Positions 35,728 through 45,819 of a DNA stretch of 64,000 nucleotides are shown here, piece after piece. Origin of the DNA: Rugamonas fusca (lineage in GTDB: Bacteria; Pseudomonadota; Gammaproteobacteria; Burkholderiales; Burkholderiaceae_D); NCBI RefSeq assembly GCF_014042365.1, contig NZ_JACEZS010000004.1, positions 1 to 64,000 of the forward strand, in the 5' to 3' direction. Position numbers and translations under genes: made by a program. The first letter of the stretch is position 1; the number at the start of each line of letters is the position of its first letter. A model generated the notes under the pieces. It was not told where the DNA came from. It searched no databases and saw only the letters and a program-made list of their open reading frames with translations.

Positions 35728-36860
35728 ACGAATTGCCTACATTACCTGACCCTGCCACCGCTCCCGGCCCGGCCGCGGAGACGCCTACGCCGCCCACGCC
35801 GCCGGCGCCGACCTGGATGGAAACCCTGCTGCAGCCGCAAGTGCTGGGCTGCGCCGTGGTCGCACTCGGCATCGTGGTGGCCGGCCAGACCTGGTCCACC
35901 CACGCCCAGGTGCGCAACCTGCGCGAGGAGATGGCGCGCCGCCTGCAGAAGAACGACGCCTCCAACGCCGAGACGGGTACGCTGGCCCGTAACGTCCAGG
36001 AGTCCAGCAAGGAACTGCAAGCCAAGGTGGCGCTGCTCGAATCGAAGCAGGTGGAAGCCCAGAGCCAGCAACTGGCGCTGGAGCAGCTGTACCAGGACCT
36101 GTCCAAGAACCGCGACGAGTGGGCGCTGACGGAGATCGAGCAAGTGCTGTCCACGGCCAGCCAGCAGCTGCAGCTGGCCGGCAACGTGCCCGGCGCGCTG
36201 ATCGCGCTGCAGAACGCCGACCGCAGCCTGTCGCGTTCGGACAAGCCGCAGTTCATCACCATCCGCCGCGCCATCGCCAAGGACATGGACAAGCTCAAGT
36301 CCCTGCCCAGTGTCGATTCCGTCGGCCTGGCGCTGCGCCTCGATAACGTGATCGCCCAGATCGACCTGCTGCCGATGCTGGCCGACGAAAAGCCGACCCT
36401 GCCCGCGCCGCCCGAGAAGAAGGTCGCCAAGGCCAAGCCTGGCGCCAAGGCCGCCGCGCCGGCCGAAGCGCCCAATCCGTGGCTGCTGAAACTGCAGGAC
36501 GTGTGGACCAGCTGGAGCAGCGATATGTGGCTCGACGTGCGCCAGCTGATCCGCGTGCGCAGCGTGGAAACGCCGGACGCGCTGATGCTCTCGCCCACCC
36601 AGGCCTATTTCCTGCGTGAGAACCTCAAGCTGCGCCTGCTCAACGCACGCATGGCCCTGTTGTCGCGCAATGAAGGTGCGTTCCGCAGCGACTTGCAGGC
36701 GGCCCAGGATGCGCTGCTCAAATACTTCGACACCCGCGCCAAGTCCACCCAGACCGTGCAGGCGCTGCTGCGCCAGGTCCAGGGCAGCAACCTCGCCATC
36801 GAGATGCCGACCCTGGCCGACAGCCTGAACGCGGTACGTAACTACAAGGCGAAGCCATAA
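35724..36860 (+). CDS. hemX: HemX-type membrane protein
   Basis: Encodes 378 aa. A Pro-rich cytoplasmic start is followed by one membrane helix (VLGCAVVALGIVVAGQTW, about residues 36-53), then a long coiled coil (NLREEMARRLQKNDASNAE... to about 150). A periplasmic domain follows with TEIEQVLSTASQQLQLAGNVPGALIALQNADRSLSR. This is the HemX domain found between hemD and hemY in Proteobacteria. Its exact role is unsettled; older annotations call it a uroporphyrinogen methyltransferase, but no SAM-binding motif is visible here. Low-complexity Lys/Ala/Pro linker near residues 230-250. Confidence 0.9.
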   Translation: MNELPTLPDPATAPGPAAETPTPPTPPAPTWMETLLQPQVLGCAVVALGIVVAGQTWSTHAQVRNLREEMARRLQKNDASNAETGTLARNVQESSKELQAKVALLESKQVEAQSQQLALEQLYQDLSKNRDEWALTEIEQVLSTASQQLQLAGNVPGALIALQNADRSLSRSDKPQFITIRRAIAKDMDKLKSLPSVDSVGLALRLDNVIAQIDLLPMLADEKPTLPAPPEKKVAKAKPGAKAAAPAEAPNPWLLKLQDVWTSWSSDMWLDVRQLIRVRSVETPDALMLSPTQAYFLRENLKLRLLNARMALLSRNEGAFRSDLQAAQDALLKYFDTRAKSTQTVQALLRQVQGSNLAIEMPTLADSLNAVRNYKAKP

Positions 36861-36862
36861 CC

Positions 36863-38059
36863 ATGCGTTTATTCCTCTGGTTAGTGGCCTTGATGGCCGC
36901 CGCCATCGGCATCGCCGTGACGGCCCGTTTCAACCCCGGTAACGTGGTGCTGTTCTACCCGCCGCACCGCATCGACCTGTCGCTGAACTTCTTCGTGGTG
37001 CTGGAAGTGGCGCTGTTCGCGCTGCTCTACGTGCTGATCCGCGCCTTCCGCGCCACGCTCAAGATGCCGGCCCGGGTGGCCGCCTACCGCCTGCGCAAGC
37101 GTGAACGCGACGGCAACAAGGGCTTGCGCGAAGCGCTCAAGGCCCTGTTCGAAGGCCGCTTTGGCCACGCGGAAAAAGCGGCCGCGCGCGCCGCCGAGCT
37201 GCCCGAGAACGCCGGCGTGGCGGCCCTGATCGGCGCCCGCGCCGCGCACCGCATGCGCCAGGGCGAGCGCCGCGACGGCTGGCTGGCCCGCCTGAGCGGC
37301 GACGCCTCCATGAAGACGGCGCGCCTGATGACGATGACGGAACTGCTGGTGGACGACCACCAGCCGGAAGCGGCGCTGCAAGCCGTGGCCGAACTGAACG
37401 CCAGCGGCACGCGCCACATCCACGCCCTGCAATGGTCGCTCAAGGCCCAGCAGCAAGCGAAGAACTGGCCTGAAGTGCTGCGCCTGGTGCGTTCGCTCGA
37501 CAAGCATCGGGCCCTGCATCCGGCCCTGTCGGCCCGCCTGCGCGAGATGGCCTACGAGGACATGCTGGCCGACAGCAGCCACGACGCCGAATCGCTGCAG
37601 CGCATGTGGGCCACCGTGCCCACGGCCGACCGCATCAAGCCCTTCGTCGCCTCGCGCGCGGCCACCGCCCTCAATGCGCGCGGCCTGCACGACGAAGCGC
37701 GGCTGGTGGCCGAGGAATCGCTGGCGGCCGACTGGGACGAGCGCGTGGTGCGCGCCTACCGCGAGGCGGCCGCGCCGGCCGGTTCTTCGGCGCTGTTGCA
37801 GCAGATCGAGCATTGCGAGAAATGGGTGGCCCAGCGTCCGGCCGACGCCGAGCTGGCGCTCACGCTTGGCTCGTTGTGCCTGAAGCAGAAGCTGTGGGGC
37901 AAGGCCCAGCGCTACCTGGAGCAGGCGCTGTCGGACGCCAGCGACGCGCGCATGGTGCGCGAAGCCCACCTCAAGCTGGCCCAGTTGCACGAAGCGCTGC
38001 AGCAGCCCGAAGAGGCGGCCAGCCACTTCCGCCAGTGCGCGCTGGCGACCATCCTGTAA
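36863..38059 (+). CDS. hemY: HemY, TPR-containing inner-membrane protein
   Basis: Encodes 398 aa, starting 2 nt after hemX. The N-terminal HemY domain has two membrane helices (LFLWLVALMAAAIGIAVTARF and FFVVLEVALFALLYVLI) with NPGNVVLFYPPHRIDLSLN between them. TPR-like helical repeats fill the rest (EAALQAVAELNASG, AELALTLGSLCLKQKLWGKAQRYLEQAL). It is the last gene of the haem operon and thought to organise late haem biosynthesis or its membrane association; it is not the protoporphyrinogen oxidase called HemY in Gram-positives. A perfect 42-bp palindrome follows 18 bp later. Confidence 0.92.
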   Translation: MRLFLWLVALMAAAIGIAVTARFNPGNVVLFYPPHRIDLSLNFFVVLEVALFALLYVLIRAFRATLKMPARVAAYRLRKRERDGNKGLREALKALFEGRFGHAEKAAARAAELPENAGVAALIGARAAHRMRQGERRDGWLARLSGDASMKTARLMTMTELLVDDHQPEAALQAVAELNASGTRHIHALQWSLKAQQQAKNWPEVLRLVRSLDKHRALHPALSARLREMAYEDMLADSSHDAESLQRMWATVPTADRIKPFVASRAATALNARGLHDEARLVAEESLAADWDERVVRAYREAAAPAGSSALLQQIEHCEKWVAQRPADAELALTLGSLCLKQKLWGKAQRYLEQALSDASDARMVREAHLKLAQLHEALQQPEEAASHFRQCALATIL

Positions 38060-38077
38060 GAAATATCGGGACCGAGA

Positions 38078-38164
38078 AATTGCGGGACGGAAAAATCGGG
38101 GACGGACCCCAATTTTCGCATAGCGAAAATTGGGGTCCGTCCCCGATTTTTCCGTCCCGCAATT
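38078..38164. repeat. Perfect 42-bp inverted repeat (AAATCGGGGAC family)
   Basis: Arms 38078-38119 and 38123-38164 are exact reverse complements with only ATA between them. The arm reads AATTGCGGGACGG, then AAAAATCGGGGACGG, then ACCCCAATTTTCGC, so it looks like one REP-type unit nested in another. It lies between hemY and ppa and would form a very stable hairpin on either strand, ending with a T-rich stretch. Confidence 0.9.
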
Positions 38165-38254
38165 CTTTTCCTCTGCGCCTGGCGCATACGGTGCTTACGG
38201 CTTGCTGACGTGCCCGTTTTTTGTGCTGCGACGCACAAGCCGGCATGCTTTCGC

Positions 38255-38260
38255 TATAAT
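38255..38260 (+). promoter_or_regulatory. -10 box of the ppa promoter
   Basis: A perfect TATAAT 40 nt upstream of the ppa start codon. No good -35 is visible at 17 bp (best CGCACA). Confidence 0.5.
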
Positions 38261-38300
38261 GGCGCGGTTAAACCATCCGCCTGCATAACAAGGAAATTTC

Positions 38301-38843
38301 ATGAGCTTGAATAAAGTGCCTTCGGGCCGCGATTTGCCCAACGATTTCAACGTGATCATCGAAATCCCGATGAACGCCGATCCGATCAAGTACGAAGTGG
38401 ACAAGGAGTCCGGCGCCATCTTCGTCGACCGTTTCATGGGCACCGCCATGCACTACCCATGCAACTACGGCTACGTGCCGAACACGCTGTCGGCCGACGG
38501 CGACCCGGTCGACGTGCTGGTGATCACCCCGTTCCCGCTGATCCCTGGTGTGGTGGTGCGCTGCCGTCCGATCGGCGTGATGAAGATGACCGACGAATCC
38601 GGTGAAGACGCCAAAGTGCTGGCCGTGCCGGTCGACAAGGTGCTGTCCATCTACAGCCACTGGCAGAAGCCGGAAGACCTGAACGAACTGCGCCTGCGCC
38701 AGATCACCCACTTCTTCGAGCACTACAAAGACCTGGAGAAGGGCAAGTGGGTCAAGATCGACGGCTGGTACGGTCCGGAAGAAGCCAAGGCTGAAATCCT
38801 GAGCGGCGTGGCCAACTACCAGAAGGAAAATCCGGAAGGCTAA
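38301..38843 (+). CDS. ppa: Inorganic pyrophosphatase (family I)
   Basis: Encodes 180 aa, the normal length for hexameric bacterial family I enzymes. AAGGA stands 7 nt before the ATG. The metal-binding signature DGDPVDVLV (about residue 68), substrate-binding [22 protein letters not shown], and [18 protein letters not shown] are present. It hydrolyses pyrophosphate to phosphate in the cytoplasm, driving biosynthesis. Single gene with its own TATAAT-type promoter. After the stop, a GC-rich stretch with repeated CCGGCG leads to the next gene; I see no clear terminator. Confidence 0.97.
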   Translation: MSLNKVPSGRDLPNDFNVIIEIPMNADPIKYEVDKESGAIFVDRFMGTAMHYPCNYGYVPNTLSADGDPVDVLVITPFPLIPGVVVRCRPIGVMKMTDESGEDAKVLAVPVDKVLSIYSHWQKPEDLNELRLRQITHFFEHYKDLEKGKWVKIDGWYGPEEAKAEILSGVANYQKENPEG

Positions 38844-39012
38844 GCCCGGCCCGGTGAACGCGCAGCCGGCGCCGGCGCCGGCGCTGGCCCGGTTGCGTGT
38901 TTTGAACGTCGCGTCAACTTGTTTTGCCTTAAGTTGTTTTTCTTAATAGTAATTGTCGTCGCGCTAACGTAATATAGCGGTGAAGGTCACTAGTTGGTTG
39001 CCAGCAACCGGC

Positions 39013-42000
39013 ATGGCCGCGTTGTCTCGCCCTATTTACGACTGGAAGTCCGTGCGCGCCCTAATTGACTACGAGATCATCGAACCACTGCATGCCAGTG
39101 CCCGTTCCCTGGTCTACCGCGCCTGCTCCACGGCCGAGCGCGCGCCGCTCATCGTCAAGATTCCCAACACCGATTGTCCCTCGCACGAGGAAGTGTCGCG
39201 CTTCAAGCGCGAATTCGCGCTGGCGCGCCGCTGCGCCCATCCCGGCGTGGTGCGGCCGCTGGCGCTGGCCCAGCAGGGCGGGCGCTGGGTCATGCTGCAG
39301 GACGATATCGGCGGCACGGCGCTCAGCGTGTTGCTGCGCGACCGCGCCGCCGCCGGCCAGCCCGGCCTGGCCATGGACGACTTCTTCGCCATTGCGCTGC
39401 AACTGTGCGCCGCGCTGGACGCCGTGCACGGCCAGGGCATCATCCACCATGACATCACCCCGTCCAACATCGTCTGGAGCGGCGCGCGGCGCCAGCTGCA
39501 GCTGATCGATTTCGGCATCGCCGGCGAGCTGGCGCAGGAAGTGCAGGGCATCGTCCACCCGTACGCGCTGGAAGGTACCTTGCCCTACATGGCGCCCGAG
39601 CGCACGGGGCGCATGAACCGGCGGGTCGATTACCGGGCCGACTACTACGGCCTGGGCGCCACCTGCTACGAACTGGTGACGGGCCAGCCGCCGTTCGCCG
39701 GCAGCGACGCCATGGAACTGGTGCACAGCCACATCGCGCGCGTGCCCGACTGGTCGCATCCGGCGCTGGCGGCCGCGCCGGCCGCACTGACGGCCATCCT
39801 GCGCCGCCTGCTGGAAAAGAACGCCGAGCAGCGCTACCAGACCCTGCACGCGCTGGCGCTGGACCTGCAAGCCTGTCGCGCGGACGCGGCGGCGGGCGCG
39901 GGCGACGCCGGCCTCGCGATGCCGCTGGCCGGACTGGCCGACCGCCACCGGCCGTTCAACGTGTCGCAGCGCCTGTATGGCCGCGCGCGCGAAACGGCGG
40001 CGCTGCTGGCGGCCTTCGAGCGCACGGCCAGCGGTGCCAGCGAACTGCTGCTGGTGGCCGGGCCGGCCGGCAGCGGCAAGTCGGCCGTGGTGGACGAGGT
40101 GCAGCCGGCCATCGTGGCCCGGCGTGGCTGTTTCCTGTCGGGCAAGTTCGACCAGTACCGGCGCGAGGTGCCCTATGCGCCCCTGATCCAGGCGTTCCAG
40201 CAATTGCTGCAGCTGCTGCTGAGCGAGCCGGCGCCAGGCGTGCGGCGCTGGGCCGAGCGGCTGCGCGCGGCGCTGGGCGACAGCCTGGGCGTGCTGCAGG
40301 AACTGATCCCGGAGCTGGCACTGGTGGCCGGCCCGGCCGACGCGGGCGCCGCGCTGGCGCCGGACCAGGCCCAGGCCCGGCTGGACCGCGCCTTCCAACG
40401 GCTGGTGCAGGTGTTCGCGACCGCCGAGCACCCGCTGGTGCTGTTCCTCGATGACCTGCAGTGGGCCGACCCGCCTACCTTGCGCCTGGTGGAGCTGTTC
40501 CTGCGTGAGCGCGAAGGGGGCCACCTGCTGCTGATCGGCGCCTACCGCGACAACGAGGTGCCGGCCGCCCACCCGCTGACGGGCTTGTGGGAGCGCCTGC
40601 AACGGCAGGGCGCGCGCCTGACCCGGCTGGCGCTGGCGCCGCTGGCCGAGGACGACGTGGCGCAACTGGTGGCCGACAGCCTGCACGTGCCGGCCGAGGC
40701 GGCCGCGCCGCTGGCCCGGCTGTGCCAGCGCAAGACGGGCGGCAATCCCTTCTTCCTCAACCAGTTCCTGCACGCCATCCACGACGCCGGCCAGCTGGTC
40801 TACCAGCCAGCCCTCGATTGCTGGTTCTGGGACCTGGCCGTGCTGGAGCAGGCCGCCTACACGGACAACGTGGTCGAGCTGCTGGTCGAGAAAATCCGCC
40901 GCCTGCCGGCGCCGGCCCAGCAATTGCTGCAACTGGCGGCCGCCGTCGGCAACCAGTTCCGGCTCGATACGCTGGCCGTGCTGGTGGACGCATCCCCGGC
41001 CCAGGCCCAGCAGACGCTGTGGCCGGCCCTGCGGGCCGGCCTGATCCAGCCGCGCGACTTGCGTTACAAATACCTGGACGCGGACACCGCCGGCACCGAC
41101 GTCAGCTACCGCTTCCTGCACGATCGCGTGCAGCAGGCCGCCTACGCGCTGGTGCCGGCCGAGGCGCGCGCGGCGCTGCACCTGCGCATCGGCCGGCTGC
41201 TGCTGCGCCACGCGGGCGAGCGTCAGCTCGAGGACGAGCTGTTCGCCATCGTCGAACAGCTCAACCTGGGCCGGGCGCTGCTGGACGATGCGGGCGAACG
41301 GCTGCAGCTGGCGCAGCTCAATTGCCGCGCCGGTGGCAAGGCGCGCCGCTCGGCCGCGTTCCAGGCCACGCTGGAACACATGGGCATCGGCCTGGCGCTG
41401 TTGCCGGAGCAGCCATGGCAGGCGCACGGCGCGCTGTGGCTGGCATTGCAGCTGGGCGTGGCCGAAGCGGCCTACCTGTGTGGCCAGTTCGAGCGGGCCG
41501 AGGCCATCTACCCGCTGATCATGGGCCACGCGGCGCCGCTGGAGCAGGTGCGCTGCATCGCCGTGCAGGCCCACCAGTACCAGTTGCAGGGGCGGCTGCC
41601 GGACGCCATCGCCGTGCTGCGCGCGGGACTGGCGCTGCTGGGCATGCCCGTTGCGCACGACGTGGCCGAGCTGAGCGCGCGCTCGGACGCGCTGTACGCG
41701 GAAATCGAGCGCCATCCGCTGGCCCGCGATACCCAGGCCCTGCTGGACGCGCCCGAACTGGACGACGGCCCGGCGCTGGCCGCCATGCAGATGATGCAGT
41801 CGATGTGGATGGCGGCCTACTACGCCGGGCAGCAGGAACTGAGCGTGCACATGGTGCTGTCGATGACGCAGCTGTCGATGCGGACCGGCACCAGCGATTT
41901 CAGTTCCGTGGCCTACGTGGGCCACGCGCTGATGCTGGCCCTGCGCACGGACGACATGGACCTGGCCTACCGCTTCGGCGAGATGGCGCTGGCGCTGGCG

Positions 42001-44142
42001 CGCCGGCGCGCCAACCTGCAGACCCGCACCCTGACCGGCCTGATGTTCGCGGCCCTGTGCAACCACTGGGTGCGTTCGCTGCGCAGCTCGGACGCGCTGT
42101 ACGACGAAGCCTTCGGCTGGGCGCTCGAGATCGCCGATTACGTGCAGGTGGGCGTGGTGGCGGCCGTGCGCGCCACCGACCGCCTGATCCTGGGCGACTA
42201 CCTGCCCGAACTGAAGCTGGCCATCGCGCACGACCTGCTGCTGATGCGCGCCAACGGCCAGCAAGCCATGGCCGACTGCTGCGTGGCGGCGGCCGTGCAG
42301 CCGATCAAATGCCTGATGGGCCAGACGGCCGCCGGTGCCAGCTACGACGACGAGGGCTTCAGCGAGGCCCGCTTCCTGGAGCGCTACGGCGACTCGAAGC
42401 TGTTCCGTGCCTATTTTTTGCAAGGCAAGATCCGCAACGCCTTCCTGTTCGATGGCGCCGACGCCGAAGCGCTGGCCGGCCAGCTGGAGCTGGTGGCGCA
42501 AATGATGCGCGGCCAGGCCAAGGTGCCCGACGCCACGTTCTACGCGGCCCTGATCTGGATCCGGGCCTTGCGGCGCGACCCGGCGCGGCCCGACGCACCG
42601 GCCGTGCGCGAGCGCATCGCCGCGCTGCAGGACAAGCTGGCGCGCTGGGCCGCGCTGGGACCGGCCCTGTTCGTGGCGCACCATCATCTGGTGCTGGCCG
42701 AACTGGCGCGCGGCGCGCAGGACCTGGCGCTGGCCACCGGCCATTACCAGCGCGGGCTGGATGCGGCGGCCGGCAGCGTGCCGCTGCTGGCGCTGGGCAA
42801 TGAGCTGTGCGGCGAATGCTGGCTGGAACAGGGGCAACCGCGCGTGGCCACGGTTTACCTGACGGACGCGCTGGCGCGCTACCGCCAGTGGGGCGCGGAC
42901 GGCAAGGTCAGCGTGATGAGCGCGCGCCTTGGGCCGGTGCTGACCGGCCACGCGGTAGCGGGTTGGGCGGCGCCGTCCACGCCCGTCTGGGCCACGCGCG
43001 GGCGCGCCGGCGCCAACGCGGAACTGGACCTGATGACCTTGTTGAAGGCGGCCCAGGCGCTGTCGCACGAAGTGGGGCTGGTCCATGTGCTGCGGCGCCT
43101 GATCGCCATCGTGTGCGAGAACTCGGGCGCGCAGGTGGCGCGCCTGCTGCTGCAGGACGGTGCCGGCTGGCGGCTGGAGGTGGAGGCCGTCGATGGCATG
43201 ACGGCCGTGCCGCCGGCGCGCACCGTGGAGCTGGACGCGGCCAGCGACCCCATGTTCCCGCTGTCGCTGCTGCGCTATGTGGCCCGTTCCGGCGCCGAGG
43301 TCATCGAGGACAACCTGGCCGGTTCGCCCCGTTTCGCGGCCGACCCCTACTTGCGCCAGCCCGGCGCGCGCTCCGTCATGTGCATGCCGATCCGTCAGTC
43401 CGGGCGGCTCGTGGGCATGCTGTACCTGGAAAACCGGCTGGCCGAAGGGACGTTTACGGCCGGGCGGGTGGAGTTCCTGCGCATCCTGTGCGCGCAGGCC
43501 ATCACCGTCATCGCCAACGCCAGGCTGTACGACAGCCTGGAGCGGCGCGTGGCCGAACGCACGGCCCAACTGGAGGAAGCCAATGCGCGGCTGGTGGCGC
43601 TGTCGGTCACGGACGGCCTGACGGGGCTGGCCAACCGGCGCCACTTCGACGACGTGCTGCGCAGCGAGTGGGCCCGCGCGCGCCGCGCCGGCCAGCCGCT
43701 GGCTGTGCTGATGATCGACGTCGATTACTTCAAGCGCTACAACGACCGCTATGGCCACCAGACGGGCGATGATTGCCTGATCCGCGTGGCGCAGGCGCTG
43801 CGCGGCGGCGCCCGGCGCGCGGCCGACCTGGTGGCCCGCTACGGCGGCGAGGAATTTGCCATCGTGCTGCCCAACGCCGGCGCCGCCGAGGCGGCGGAGG
43901 TGGGGCAGGCGCTGCGCGCGGCGATCGCGCAGCTGGCCATCGCGCACGCCGAGGCGCCCGGCGCCATCGTCACCATCAGCGTCGGCGTGGCCAGCGCCGA
44001 AGGCCATGGCGTGACCGACACGGACGCGCTGCTGCGCCTGGCCGACGCGGCCCTGTACCGGGCCAAGCACCTGGGGCGCAACCGCGTCGTGCTCAACGAC
44101 GAAGGCCAGGAGCAGGCCGAGGCAGACCGGCGGCACGCCTGA
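39013..44142 (+). CDS. Hybrid Ser/Thr protein kinase-AAA ATPase-GAF-GGDEF diguanylate cyclase
   Basis: Encodes 1709 aa from ATG 39013 (a GTG at 38980 is in frame; neither has a ribosome site). Domain order: a Hanks-type kinase (about 15-290) with LIVKIPN, catalytic loop HDITPSN (145), LIDFGIAGE (165) and GTLPYMAPERTGRMN; an AAA/STAND-like ATPase with GPAGSGKS (349) and LVLFLDDLQWAD (474); a long TPR-like helical region (about 750-1330); GAF (about 1350-1505); a coil; and GGDEF with YGGEEF (1609) and inhibitory-site RAAD five residues before it. It should link phosphorylation to c-di-GMP synthesis. Similar kinase-ATPase-GAF chains usually end in a histidine kinase; here the output is a cyclase. 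All active-site residues checked are intact. Confidence 0.9.
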   Translation: MAALSRPIYDWKSVRALIDYEIIEPLHASARSLVYRACSTAERAPLIVKIPNTDCPSHEEVSRFKREFALARRCAHPGVVRPLALAQQGGRWVMLQDDIGGTALSVLLRDRAAAGQPGLAMDDFFAIALQLCAALDAVHGQGIIHHDITPSNIVWSGARRQLQLIDFGIAGELAQEVQGIVHPYALEGTLPYMAPERTGRMNRRVDYRADYYGLGATCYELVTGQPPFAGSDAMELVHSHIARVPDWSHPALAAAPAALTAILRRLLEKNAEQRYQTLHALALDLQACRADAAAGAGDAGLAMPLAGLADRHRPFNVSQRLYGRARETAALLAAFERTASGASELLLVAGPAGSGKSAVVDEVQPAIVARRGCFLSGKFDQYRREVPYAPLIQAFQQLLQLLLSEPAPGVRRWAERLRAALGDSLGVLQELIPELALVAGPADAGAALAPDQAQARLDRAFQRLVQVFATAEHPLVLFLDDLQWADPPTLRLVELFLREREGGHLLLIGAYRDNEVPAAHPLTGLWERLQRQGARLTRLALAPLAEDDVAQLVADSLHVPAEAAAPLARLCQRKTGGNPFFLNQFLHAIHDAGQLVYQPALDCWFWDLAVLEQAAYTDNVVELLVEKIRRLPAPAQQLLQLAAAVGNQFRLDTLAVLVDASPAQAQQTLWPALRAGLIQPRDLRYKYLDADTAGTDVSYRFLHDRVQQAAYALVPAEARAALHLRIGRLLLRHAGERQLEDELFAIVEQLNLGRALLDDAGERLQLAQLNCRAGGKARRSAAFQATLEHMGIGLALLPEQPWQAHGALWLALQLGVAEAAYLCGQFERAEAIYPLIMGHAAPLEQVRCIAVQAHQYQLQGRLPDAIAVLRAGLALLGMPVAHDVAELSARSDALYAEIERHPLARDTQALLDAPELDDGPALAAMQMMQSMWMAAYYAGQQELSVHMVLSMTQLSMRTGTSDFSSVAYVGHALMLALRTDDMDLAYRFGEMALALARRRANLQTRTLTGLMFAALCNHWVRSLRSSDALYDEAFGWALEIADYVQVGVVAAVRATDRLILGDYLPELKLAIAHDLLLMRANGQQAMADCCVAAAVQPIKCLMGQTAAGASYDDEGFSEARFLERYGDSKLFRAYFLQGKIRNAFLFDGADAEALAGQLELVAQMMRGQAKVPDATFYAALIWIRALRRDPARPDAPAVRERIAALQDKLARWAALGPALFVAHHHLVLAELARGAQDLALATGHYQRGLDAAAGSVPLLALGNELCGECWLEQGQPRVATVYLTDALARYRQWGADGKVSVMSARLGPVLTGHAVAGWAAPSTPVWATRGRAGANAELDLMTLLKAAQALSHEVGLVHVLRRLIAIVCENSGAQVARLLLQDGAGWRLEVEAVDGMTAVPPARTVELDAASDPMFPLSLLRYVARSGAEVIEDNLAGSPRFAADPYLRQPGARSVMCMPIRQSGRLVGMLYLENRLAEGTFTAGRVEFLRILCAQAITVIANARLYDSLERRVAERTAQLEEANARLVALSVTDGLTGLANRRHFDDVLRSEWARARRAGQPLAVLMIDVDYFKRYNDRYGHQTGDDCLIRVAQALRGGARRAADLVARYGGEEFAIVLPNAGAAEAAEVGQALRAAIAQLAIAHAEAPGAIVTISVGVASAEGHGVTDTDALLRLADAALYRAKHLGRNRVVLNDEGQEQAEADRRHA

Positions 44143-44291
44143 GCCCTTGCCCGGCGCTGCCGGCCTGGGGGCAGGGAATTGCAATCAGGAAATTGCCTTC
44201 CTGAAATTGCCAGTTGACGTGGAGTGGCGTAGCATGCGGCGTCGGCACATGTATGCCACTTAAACAACACTTAAAAAGTCACTGGAGACTC

Positions 44292-45791
44292 ATGAATACT
44301 CCCGTCCCAACTTATACCCAGACGCGCTCGTTCGCGACCATCGCCCTGATCGAACTATGGGAGCGCTTCGGCTATTACGGCATGCAGGCGCTGATCGTCT
44401 ACTTCATGGTGCAGCGCCTCGGCTTCGAGGACAGCCGCGCCAACCTGGTGTGGAGCGCGTTCTCCGCCCTGGTGTATGTGTCGCCGGCCATCGGCGGCTG
44501 GATCGGCGACAAGGTGCTGGGCACCAAGCGCTGCATGCTGCTGGGGGCGCTGATCCTCGCCATCGGCTATGGTTTGCTGGCCGTGCCCAGCGAGAACACC
44601 TGGCAGATCTTTTCCGCGCTGGGCGTGATCGTGGTCGGCAACGGCCTGTTCAAGCCCAACACGGCCAACCTGGTACGCAAGATCTATGAAGGCGACGATT
44701 CCAAGATCGACAGCGCCTTCACCATCTACTACATGTCGGTCAATGTCGGTTCCACCGTCTCCATGCTGGCCACGCCGTGGGTCAAGGATTACGTCAACGC
44801 CCAATATGGCAGTGGCCTGGGCTGGCACATGGCGTTCGCCGTGTGCAGCGTGGGCCTGGTGGTGGGCCTGTTCACGGTGCTGTCGATGCGCCAGACCCTG
44901 AACGCGGTGGGCTCGCGGCCCGACGAACTGCCGCTTGACGTGGGCAAGCTGGCCATGGTGCTGGGCGGCGGCCTGGTGGCCATCGTCGGCGCCACCGTCA
45001 TCCTGCAATACCAGAGCGTGGCGCGCGCCTTCGTGTACGTGGCCGGGTTCGTCGTGCTGGGCATCTTCGCCCACCTGATCCGCGGCAGCGCGGCGGGCGA
45101 GCGGGCTGGCCTGACGGCGGCCCTGATCCTGATGCTGCAAACCGTGTTCTTCTTCATCTTCTACCAGCAGATGTCGACCTCGCTGTCGCTGTTCGCGCTG
45201 CGCAACGTCAATGGCGACTTCTCCCTGTTCGGCGCCCATTTGTGGACCTGGGCCCCGGCCCAGTTCCAGGCCCTGAACCCGATCTGGATCATGCTGCTCA
45301 GTCCCGTGCTGGCCTGGGCCTACGCCAAGGCGGGCAGCAAGGGCAAGGACTTGTCGCTGGCCGGCAAGTTCGCGCTGGGTTTTTCCATCGTCGCCATCGG
45401 CTTTTTCATCTACGGCATCGCCGGCCAGTTCGCCGTGGGCGGCAAGACCTCGGCCTGGGTCATGATCGCCGGTTATGGTTTCTATTCGCTCGGCGAGCTG
45501 CTGGTGGGCGGCCTGGGCCTGGCCGTGATGGCGCGCTACGTGCCAGCCCGCATGGGCGGCTTCATGATGGGCGCCTATTTCGTGGCGGTGGGCATTTCCC
45601 AGTACCTGGGCGGGGTGGTGGCCAATTTCGCCAGCGTGCCCAAGGATGTCGTCGACCCTGAGCTGACCTTGCCCATCTACACCAACCTGTTTACCAAGCT
45701 GGGCTTTGGCGCCGTGCTCTGCACCCTCATCGCGCTGGCCGCGCTGCCCATGATGCGCCGCCTGACGGCCACCTACCAGGCCAACGGCTGA
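44292..45791 (+). CDS. POT-family proton-coupled oligopeptide transporter
   Basis: Encodes 499 aa. GGAG precedes ATG 44292 by 6 nt. The first helix holds the POT motif ELWERFGYYGMQ (ExxERFxYYG), needed for proton coupling. GGWIGDKVLGTKRCMLLGA follows helix 2, and NVGSTVSMLATPWVKDY is in the helix 5 region. Some 13-14 hydrophobic segments are visible, as in bacterial DtpA-D. It imports di- and tripeptides with protons across the inner membrane. Monocistronic, with a strong terminator behind it. Confidence 0.92.
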   Translation: MNTPVPTYTQTRSFATIALIELWERFGYYGMQALIVYFMVQRLGFEDSRANLVWSAFSALVYVSPAIGGWIGDKVLGTKRCMLLGALILAIGYGLLAVPSENTWQIFSALGVIVVGNGLFKPNTANLVRKIYEGDDSKIDSAFTIYYMSVNVGSTVSMLATPWVKDYVNAQYGSGLGWHMAFAVCSVGLVVGLFTVLSMRQTLNAVGSRPDELPLDVGKLAMVLGGGLVAIVGATVILQYQSVARAFVYVAGFVVLGIFAHLIRGSAAGERAGLTAALILMLQTVFFFIFYQQMSTSLSLFALRNVNGDFSLFGAHLWTWAPAQFQALNPIWIMLLSPVLAWAYAKAGSKGKDLSLAGKFALGFSIVAIGFFIYGIAGQFAVGGKTSAWVMIAGYGFYSLGELLVGGLGLAVMARYVPARMGGFMMGAYFVAVGISQYLGGVVANFASVPKDVVDPELTLPIYTNLFTKLGFGAVLCTLIALAALPMMRRLTATYQANG

Positions 45792-45819
45792 CCAGGCGCT
45801 GGCCGCGCCGGTACGCGCG

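Noticed and set aside
39061..44184. 1,707-codon leftward open frame opposite the hybrid kinase-cyclase
   Set aside because: No recognisable domain; it mirrors the GC-rich third positions of the real gene.
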